Assembly (NCBI GenBank): GCA_014084085.1
Contig: NPFB01000035.1
Span: forward strand, 118,631-182,630
Direction of reading: 5' to 3'
Origin: Hondaea fermentalgiana
Lineage: Eukaryota; Sar; Bigyra; Thraustochytrida; Thraustochytriidae
Length of the DNA: 64,000 nt
The notes beneath the pieces are model-generated. The model saw only the letters and a program-made list of their open reading frames with translations. It was not told the DNA's origin and made no database searches. The translations under genes and the position numbers were made by a program. Positions 57,689-64,000 of the stretch are shown here, in pieces (position 1 is the stretch's first letter; each line of letters starts with the position of its first letter).

Positions 57689-60600
57689 CTATAGTCCATC
57701 CTGAGGATTCTCCAAGCGGCACAGAGCATACGTTTCGAAGCTTCCGCAACACAAATCGCGAACGGAAGAACCTGACAGAGCATCAACGTTTTGAGGCAAG
57801 AGCTTGGGGTTTGCACCACGTTGATCGTTGCCCCAGACATAGACTGCTCGCGTTTCCGTCAGCGCCACCGTATGTGCTGCTCCGCACGTAACTTGAACAA
57901 CCTTTACGTCGGCACCATTTCGACCGAGACTTGTAACAAGAGTGGGCACGCGTTGCGACTCGAGGTCTCCAAGACCAAGCTGACCGCTATCGCCCTCGCC
58001 CCAGGTGTACACCTCGCCGTCGTCCGTGACGCCCGCGCTGTGATAGCGGCCAGCAGCAATGCTCAACGCTTTGCCGGGGAAGGCGTCAACGAGAGAGGGA
58101 TCTGCGTTGGGTTCATCGTAGATTTCTCGATCTAATCCAAGCTGGCCTTCACATCCCCGGCCCCAGGCATACAGATTGTTTGACCCCGTAATGACGAGAA
58201 CGTGAGCTTCTCCAACCGCCATACTCTTTACGACGCTCTCGGCGCCGAGATCAACCATGGTGGGATGGGCTTGTTCATCGTCGTGGCCAAGTCCAAGCTG
58301 ACCAAAGTCATTTTGACCCCACGTAAATAGCCTTCCCTCACGCGTCAAGACGCATGCAAAGTTGGTTCCGCACGCCACTTCAATGGCAAAGGATGTCGAC
58401 AATGCGTGAACCCAGCGCGGCTCGGTCACGGTACCATCTGGGCTCATGACGTGATCTTCGACAACATACTGCGAGTCCTCATTGGACTGTGTGCGCCGCA
58501 CAGTTACGTCCTCCGCGCTGGAAAGAGAAAGTGTCGTGAGCACTTGATTTGCTGTGCTTTCTTCTCCGCTCCGACTCGACCTCGATGATTGGTACAGCGG
58601 GTCAAAGGTCGATTGTCCGTCTGCAGCTGCATCATAATCTTCCTCGGCTCCACTCTGCCCATTTCCGTACGAACGCGATGACCCGCGGCGGTTTGTGGCT
58701 CTATTTAGTTGTGAACGACTTTCCTTTGGGTGCTCGAAGAGCTCCCACGCAGGGACCTCCCCAGATCTTGCAACAACCAGAACATTTTGCGGTTGCACGA
58801 AAACGCCATGGCTCTCAGCGCATGTAAAATAGCGTTTTCCCTTGACCGTGCCATCATTTTTGCCCAGCGGTTCGTCAAGCTCAATACCGACCCATATGCC
58901 GCGAGCAAAGCCCGTGCGGCCCATGAAACGTACAACGCCACAATCCGCGAGTCGTTTGCTCACCAAGTGCACTCGCTTTCCAACACGGATGGGCTCCAAT
59001 GGCGGCGTGGACTCCTGATGTTCGTCGTCGACATTGTGTTCCTTTTGCTCCACATCGGCGGCGTTAGAATTTTGCGATGCCATCGACGAGGAGCTGCTTC
59101 GGCGCCGCAAGAGGGACCGAGAAGATTTGGAGAGAATTGAGGAGAAAGAATTTGGACGAAAGAGTCCTCGCCATCGCTCGGGTGCGGACGTTGTTGTTGC
59201 TGCTGACGCAAGTCGGTTGCGAGGGCTCTTACCCATGTTGCGTAGACTCTGCGTCAAGTTGCGCACAATCCCGAGCGGTGCAGAATGAGGCTCTGGAAGT
59301 TTTTCTTCTTCTTCCTCTTCCGTATCGCCCTCCGCCTCCTCGTCCTCGTCGTCCTCCTCAACCTCATCGATGAGAAAGCCTTGGTCGCTGAAGCTGTCCT
59401 GTACCTGAATCATACGTTTGTCATCGGAGATACCGGTCGTACCTGCAAAAGAGGAGGAAGTCGTGGACAAAGACATTGAATTGCCAAAGAAGAGCGGTGT
59501 CTCTGCATCCCCGTGACGCGGACTTCGAAATGGATTTTCACCAGGTGGTTTGGACTGATTTCTGTAGAATTGTTCCTTGGCCCAAGCTGGCCACCCTTGC
59601 GGAGGACTCGCGGATCCTACCTCGTCTTGATGCTGATCGCTACCGTCGTTCGTCCGTTGCGGGGACAGGCTGTCCATTTGCCCGAGCTGAGAGGATCTTG
59701 GCATGGCTGCCTTCAGGTTCGATGCTCGGCTGGAGACGTTGAGAGATGCCATGCCCAAAGTCGAGGCAGAGGGTCCTCGGGAAACAGAGTCTTCGGTGTC
59801 TTCATCAGTCTGCAGCATGCGCTTCGACACATTTCCATTCGCTGTGCTGATAGCAAGATTGAAAGATGAGACACTTAGCGTCGATGTAGACCGCCCTCTG
59901 CGAACGTGGTCTTCTTCCAACCCGTCCTCGCCCGGATTCCCTTCCGCGAAAAAGGAACGGCCCGTCTTGCTCCTGGACGACACATTCAGCAAAGACATGC
60001 CAAGTGACGAGGCGGAGGGCCCGCGACGAACACTCCCTTCATCGTCGCTGCTGAGCAGCGACATGCGACTGCGACTTGAACCAGTATCCACTGTGAGTGC
60101 CGCCTTTGGCCGCGAAGACTGGAAACCATATCGCAGTCCGTCATTCACCTCGCTCACCAAGGAAGACGCTTCGGACATGCCCTCTGCAAAGACGGAGTCC
60201 TGCGCAAGGTCTCCGCAGGCCTCGAATTTGAGTTCGAGCTCACTGTGATCGCCAAGATCGCTCAAATCGCCCCACATATACACTTTGCCATCGCGAGAGA
60301 CTGCAGCTGAGAATGCAGAGCCGCACGCGACGCTCGCGATGCAAATGGAACGGTCCGAGAAGTAACGAATGTGGCGCAGCTGGCGCAATGCAGCAATATC
60401 TAGGGACGAAGGGCTAATGCCCAGTTGCCCAGAGCTATTGCATCCCAAGCTGAGCACTTGTCCATCCTCGGTGAGGACGAGGGTGTGGTGTGTTTCCGAT
60501 TCTTCCTCTTCGAATCGAGTGCAAGCAATCGACTCGACGTTGACCCATTCGTTGTGCTGCATGCTAGCGAGGTAGATGCGCTCGTCTAACTTGGGGCGGC

Positions 60601-62230
60601 GCTGACCACTCCCCCAACGGAAGACGCGAACGCCATCGCGAATGAACAACGACATGATGATGCGTGCCTCCGAGTCTGACATGGAGGAAAAGGACATGCC
60701 AGAATCCCGTGACTCGTTCAGGCCGGATCCGATTCCCGTCGAAGATCGAAAACGTGAGAAACTGCCTCCAAGACTGAGCGTTCCAAGCTGACCAGGACCC
60801 GGCGCAGCACGTGGGCTGCCGGTGCTGAAAAAGGTTCTCACACATTGCGCGCCGCCGCCATCGGGCTCAGCATGCGATCGGGGGGAGAGAGCATCTCCAG
60901 CACTCGCAGCTGCACTTGCTCCTCCGCTATTTCGACGAAAGACTGCATTTTGCTCAAGCACAGACATTTTTTGCACATTCCGATTGATGCGGCGTGGTGA
61001 CCCGCTCCTTGAGCTATTGGTCGGCGAGGCAAACGTCGTGGCAAGTGCAGACTCGGGACCGCTGGTGTCGATGGAGCATTTCAACAAGACATTATTGTTG
61101 CTACTTTCCGCGTGGGCTTCGGAGGGCAGATAAGGTGTTCCGGATGAAGGCCCTGAAGGATCTGTGGACTCTGATGCACTTGTGGAGCCCGTGCAGGGCG
61201 ACGTGGCGGCTTGAGCAGCAGAGCCTTGACCCCTTGCATTTAGGGCTGTGCACGCGTAGGCTTGGCTGGAATCACTGGCATTCGGGCCCGCTCCTTGCTC
61301 GTTGTGCATGTTCTCCCTTCTTGACAAGATATAAGTGTCAGCCTCTTGTTGAACCTCTCGGGCCTCTGTTTGGATGAGCGTGTCGCGAATGGCGTCCCAT
61401 AACTGCATTTTATGACGGACGACGGGAATGGCGCAGAGCTGATGCATGTCGGGTCGATCGTCGGAGTCCTTTTGGAGCATCAGATCAATGAGGTCGCGTA
61501 TCGCATCTGAGTACGTTCGAAGGGCGATGCTATTGAGCGGCTGATGTGGCTCGCGAATGATTTGCAGCGCAAGCTGCGGAAGATTGGGTGACTGAAACGG
61601 TTTGCTGAGGGAGAGCATCTCGTAAAGCACACAAGCAAGGGCCCATACGTCGCTCTTTTGCGTGTACACCCCACCAGAGCAAATTTCTGGTGCCAGGTAG
61701 TATGGCGTGCCAACGAGCTGCGCACCAGCGGGCGAGGAGTTGGACAAAACCTTGGCGATGCCAAAGTCTGCGAGCTTGACAACTCGACCCCTTGGTCCCC
61801 AAAGCAGAATATTTTGTGGTTTGATATCACGGTGAAGAATGTTGCAATTGTGCACGTAGCGTAAGGCAATGCACATTTGCGAAAACCATTCCCAGATTTG
61901 ATCTTCGGGTAGTGGGCCACGTGCTTGATTGAGTACGTTGACGAGCGCACCGCCTGCTGCGTACTCCATGACAATGTGTTGATTGCTATTCTCCACAAAG
62001 CTGCCAAAGTATTGGATGACATTGGGATGATTGAGCTCGGACAGCAAGTCCACCTCGTTGATCATGTCGCGACGCTCTTCATCGGAAAGAGCGTCAACGC
62101 GCGCACGCAATGTTTTGAGCACGAGAAGGCGACCATCCTCCTTGCGACGAACGCGCCGCACGTTCGCAAAGGCGCCCGTGCCGATCACGTCATACACCTC
62201 AAAGAGCTGGTCCATGGTCTTGGTCGCCAT
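57689..62230 (-). CDS. NEK-type Ser/Thr kinase with RCC1 repeats flanking a CAP-Gly domain
   Basis: 1513 aa. Kinase at ~8-275: GTGAFANV P-loop, VLKTL lysine, HRDIKPQNIL catalytic loop, DFG in LADFGIAKVL, GTPYYLAPEI activation segment, matching NEK-type kinases. A first RCC1 region lies at ~530-665 (LTEDGQVLSLGCNSSGQLGI). A Ser-rich part (~727-835) contains three ~43-residue repeats of the (S/H)V(R/S)RG(P/R)S(A/T)S type. A CAP-Gly domain follows (~1080-1152), with GIWVGIELDEPLGKNDGTVK. A longer RCC1 block (~1255-1505) has repeated GRLFTWGQNDFGQLGLGHD-type blades. NEK8/9 carry kinase plus RCC1; the CAP-Gly would add EB1/tubulin-tail binding. Expect a microtubule, centrosome or ciliary role. The split RCC1 could assemble one propeller with CAP-Gly inserted. 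Confidence 0.92.
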   Translation of the reverse strand: MATKTMDQLFEVYDVIGTGAFANVRRVRRKEDGRLLVLKTLRARVDALSDEERRDMINEVDLLSELNHPNVIQYFGSFVENSNQHIVMEYAAGGALVNVLNQARGPLPEDQIWEWFSQMCIALRYVHNCNILHRDIKPQNILLWGPRGRVVKLADFGIAKVLSNSSPAGAQLVGTPYYLAPEICSGGVYTQKSDVWALACVLYEMLSLSKPFQSPNLPQLALQIIREPHQPLNSIALRTYSDAIRDLIDLMLQKDSDDRPDMHQLCAIPVVRHKMQLWDAIRDTLIQTEAREVQQEADTYILSRRENMHNEQGAGPNASDSSQAYACTALNARGQGSAAQAATSPCTGSTSASESTDPSGPSSGTPYLPSEAHAESSNNNVLLKCSIDTSGPESALATTFASPTNSSRSGSPRRINRNVQKMSVLEQNAVFRRNSGGASAAASAGDALSPRSHAEPDGGGAQCVRTFFSTGSPRAAPGPGQLGTLSLGGSFSRFRSSTGIGSGLNESRDSGMSFSSMSDSEARIIMSLFIRDGVRVFRWGSGQRRPKLDERIYLASMQHNEWVNVESIACTRFEEEESETHHTLVLTEDGQVLSLGCNSSGQLGISPSSLDIAALRQLRHIRYFSDRSICIASVACGSAFSAAVSRDGKVYMWGDLSDLGDHSELELKFEACGDLAQDSVFAEGMSEASSLVSEVNDGLRYGFQSSRPKAALTVDTGSSRSRMSLLSSDDEGSVRRGPSASSLGMSLLNVSSRSKTGRSFFAEGNPGEDGLEEDHVRRGRSTSTLSVSSFNLAISTANGNVSKRMLQTDEDTEDSVSRGPSASTLGMASLNVSSRASNLKAAMPRSSQLGQMDSLSPQRTNDGSDQHQDEVGSASPPQGWPAWAKEQFYRNQSKPPGENPFRSPRHGDAETPLFFGNSMSLSTTSSSFAGTTGISDDKRMIQVQDSFSDQGFLIDEVEEDDEDEEAEGDTEEEEEEKLPEPHSAPLGIVRNLTQSLRNMGKSPRNRLASAATTTSAPERWRGLFRPNSFSSILSKSSRSLLRRRSSSSSMASQNSNAADVEQKEHNVDDEHQESTPPLEPIRVGKRVHLVSKRLADCGVVRFMGRTGFARGIWVGIELDEPLGKNDGTVKGKRYFTCAESHGVFVQPQNVLVVARSGEVPAWELFEHPKESRSQLNRATNRRGSSRSYGNGQSGAEEDYDAAADGQSTFDPLYQSSRSSRSGEESTANQVLTTLSLSSAEDVTVRRTQSNEDSQYVVEDHVMSPDGTVTEPRWVHALSTSFAIEVACGTNFACVLTREGRLFTWGQNDFGQLGLGHDDEQAHPTMVDLGAESVVKSMAVGEAHVLVITGSNNLYAWGRGCEGQLGLDREIYDEPNADPSLVDAFPGKALSIAAGRYHSAGVTDDGEVYTWGEGDSGQLGLGDLESQRVPTLVTSLGRNGADVKVVQVTCGAAHTVALTETRAVYVWGNDQRGANPKLLPQNVDALSGSSVRDLCCGSFETYALCRLENPQDGL
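59725..60050 (-). repeat. Three ~43-residue internal repeats in the NEK-RCC1 protein
   Basis: The repeated core pattern is D-x-V-x-R-G-x-S-x-S-(S/T)-L followed by S-x-N-V/L. The central copy differs most. Arg-x-x-Ser spacing suggests these are phosphorylation sites, but this is inference. Confidence 0.75.
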
Positions 62231-63235
62231 GGCTGACGTCGCTTTGCTTCGTTGCAGCTACGCTTCACAACCAATCCAGCGATCGACCCATCGATCTATC
62301 GATCCATCGATCCATCATTTCCCGGCATGCCGCGGACCTGGACAAATGGACTCCAAAGCAAACAAACATCCATTCGATAAGTTAGCAAAAAAGGTGTGTA
62401 CTCGCCCAGGTAGGTGTGTACTATGATTGGTGCCGTTGACAAAGAAAAGGACAGTCGCGAATTTTTGGGTCACGAGCGCGTATCGTGTGCAGCACGTAGT
62501 ATTGCCAGGGGATCTAACTTTGTGTAGGCCTCGACTTTGCGCAAGCCGTAACAAAGATTGCAAGAAGATGTAATGGAGAACGAAAGTGACAGCTTTAGGT
62601 TGACTCGTGCTGGAGCTGCTAGTCATGCTGATCCGCTTGTGACGATCGGCGTGTGGAGGAATACAATCTTTGCGACAAGAGAACTTTGGTATCACTTCGA
62701 TCACAAGATTGCTCTAGAGCAAGAACGAGTCGGTGTGGCTCACTGCAACGGGATGGTTGATGCAACAGCTATGACCACCATTCACATACAAGCATTTACA
62801 AAAAAAGCATGTTGATCGGCAACATTTTGATAGCCGACTTGCTCACTTAGCGACATGATCTTGCTGCTTGTAGACCTGTCGTTCGAGAATTCGCGTGATG
62901 AAACTCGAGAAAATAATAGAAAGAAGAAGCAAACCATGAAAAAAGAAAAAAGAAAATATGATGTTGCTGTTGAACGGTGATTTGCAGAGTAGATACCGCT
63001 TGCAACGCGACAGAATACGCTCGGTAGACATCCTCTCTTTACTGTGATAAAAGGAGTTTTGCGAACCCGTGCGCGGGCTGTTGCTCACCTAATGTCATTG
63101 CTCGATCCAATCACTGCAAAAAACAAGAAGTCGGTCAAGTGCATGATTCCCAATCTTCGATGCGGCGATCCCTTCATTGACAGATCGGGGTGTTGAACAA
63201 ACAACAAACTTCGCCGGAGCGCGCTGGAAGCGACG
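62231..63235. other. Divergent intergenic region between NEK-RCC1 and the right-edge gene
   Basis: 1 kb with CATCGATC repeats near 62275-62315 in the NEK leader. It has several short AT-rich stretches and no recognisable gene; the small frame at 62558-62815 has no motif. Confidence 0.5.
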
Positions 63236-64000
63236 ATGCGCTCGACCGCGCTCGCGCTCGTGCTTGGCATGTGTCTGGCTAGCGTCTTGCTCACACGACA
63301 GCTGCAGGGCAATCTATGGACAACGGACGCGGAGGCCATCAAGGCATCGTCGTGGGCTAAACGTTCGGCCCAGCTTGGTTCTCTGATGCCCAACGACTGG
63401 TTCCGGCTTGGCAGCTCTCGCGATGATACGCAGCACGAAACGGAAGAAGAAGGGGAGAAGGACGAGGACCTGGTGCAAGTTTCTCTCGATCCTCTTCCTG
63501 CATTGCCCACGAGTGCAGCAGAGCAAACAGAAGCGTCTCGCGTATCGGCTCCTGATCCGTATGATATCCCATTTCGACCGTCGTCGAAATCTTCTTCAAG
63601 CCTCAGCAAGCTTGATTCAGACTCAATTTCTACAGCTAACGAGAAGTCGCCGTCCTCACCTTTGCCATCAGATCGTTCCGTTGCCTCAAAAACGGATGCA
63701 TTGGCACCAAAAGACGAAGAAGATGATATTGCCGTCTTGACGAGCGATCTCGAAAAAATCTTGACATTAGAATCCGAGTCCGACGAAAACACTTTGATGA
63801 CACTGAACAAAGAAGCCGAAGCTTTGAGTTCTCAAGATGACTCTGACTTACACAAGACTAATTTCCCACTCTTGCATGTGGACAAAAAAAGCAACGACGA
63901 AATTGAGTCTGGGGAGAGCGATAATACCGATGGTACCGAGGATTCGGATACGTTGACGCCAAAGGGTGATGCTGTCCCAGCTACTGGAAACGATGCCGAT
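63236..64000 (+). CDS. Start of a type II membrane protein, acidic/Ser-rich, truncated by window end
   Basis: 255 codons from the ATG at 63236 to the last base, with no stop, so the gene continues to the right. Residues ~3-20 (STALALVLGMCLASVLLT) form a hydrophobic signal-anchor. It is followed by a short polar segment with a Trp/Phe-bearing NDWFRLGSS block, then a long stretch rich in Ser, Asp, Glu, Thr and Lys (residues 70-255) without globular structure. Short N-terminus, anchor and acidic stem are the layout of Golgi type II enzymes, with the catalytic part beyond the window. That is inference. The opposite-strand frame at 63085-63810 is its shadow. Confidence 0.7.
   Translation, partial: MRSTALALVLGMCLASVLLTRQLQGNLWTTDAEAIKASSWAKRSAQLGSLMPNDWFRLGSSRDDTQHETEEEGEKDEDLVQVSLDPLPALPTSAAEQTEASRVSAPDPYDIPFRPSSKSSSSLSKLDSDSISTANEKSPSSPLPSDRSVASKTDALAPKDEEDDIAVLTSDLEKILTLESESDENTLMTLNKEAEALSSQDDSDLHKTNFPLLHVDKKSNDEIESGESDNTDGTEDSDTLTPKGDAVPATGNDAD

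Noticed and set aside
5010..62830. tRNA or rRNA genes in the gene-free regions
   Set aside because: No GGTTCGANNCC-type B box with a matching acceptor stem or rRNA-like sequence was seen by eye; a covariance-model scan would be needed to be certain.
63085..63810. 241-codon minus-strand frame at the right edge
   Set aside because: It is antisense to the signal-anchored gene at 63236 and has only Ser-rich composition.

Overview
This is a 64 kb piece of a eukaryotic nuclear genome. It is GC-rich and compact, and I recognise about 22 protein-coding genes. Essentially every one reads as a single uninterrupted exon, flanked by short-tandem-repeat-rich, strongly GC-biased leaders. Mitochondrial, peroxisomal, ER/Golgi, spliceosomal and actin-cytoskeletal proteins rule out a prokaryote. 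Intron poverty, high GC, a thioredoxin reductase with a Plasmodium-like C-terminal Cys-X4-Cys, and NEK-RCC1 and MYCBP proteins that suggest flagellated cells all fit a stramenopile-type protist. A thraustochytrid/labyrinthulomycete is my best guess; this is inference only. Two 100-N assembly gaps lie in extremely GC-rich leaders.

Left part (1-22 kb). A mitochondrial carnitine palmitoyltransferase 2 converges on a CMGC (DYRK/PRP4-like) kinase whose C-lobe is split by a ~390-residue insert. About 4.4 kb of repeat-rich DNA without a recognisable gene follows, then a MYCBP homologue, a VIT-VWA membrane protein with poly-Q and a Cys-rich tail, about 4 kb without a recognisable gene but with local tandem repeats, an acidic protein with a possible ubiquitin/DCX-like C-terminus, peroxin PEX11, and a single-pass membrane protein of unknown function.

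Middle part (22-44 kb). PHTF (an ER membrane protein), an SRSF1-type splicing factor, SERINC, a TBC Rab-GAP, a pepsin-like membrane protein whose second catalytic Asp is Asn, a TcdA/Tcd1-type E1-like tRNA-modification enzyme fused to a DUF2470 domain, gamma-SNAP, and a 1257-residue fusion. The fusion joins a triose-phosphate-type transporter, a polysaccharide pyruvyl transferase and a GT32-like glycosyltransferase.

Right part (44-64 kb). High-Mr thioredoxin reductase, a PDZ-containing WASP-family-like protein (CCDC53-like motifs, three WH2s, connector and acidic Trp tail), two coiled-coil proteins, a divergent pair of tRNA genes (cysteinyl-tRNA synthetase and dihydrouridine synthase 2), a NEK kinase with RCC1 repeats on both sides of a CAP-Gly domain, and the start of an unrecognised type II membrane protein that runs off the window.

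The most novel content is domain architecture. The transporter/pyruvyltransferase/glycosyltransferase fusion could be a one-polypeptide Golgi machine that imports PEP and pyruvylates glycans. The NEK-RCC1-CAP-Gly kinase, the PDZ-WASP/CCDC53-like nucleation factor, and the Tcd1-DUF2470 fusion also stand out. No tRNA, rRNA, CRISPR array, transposase or viral gene was recognised.
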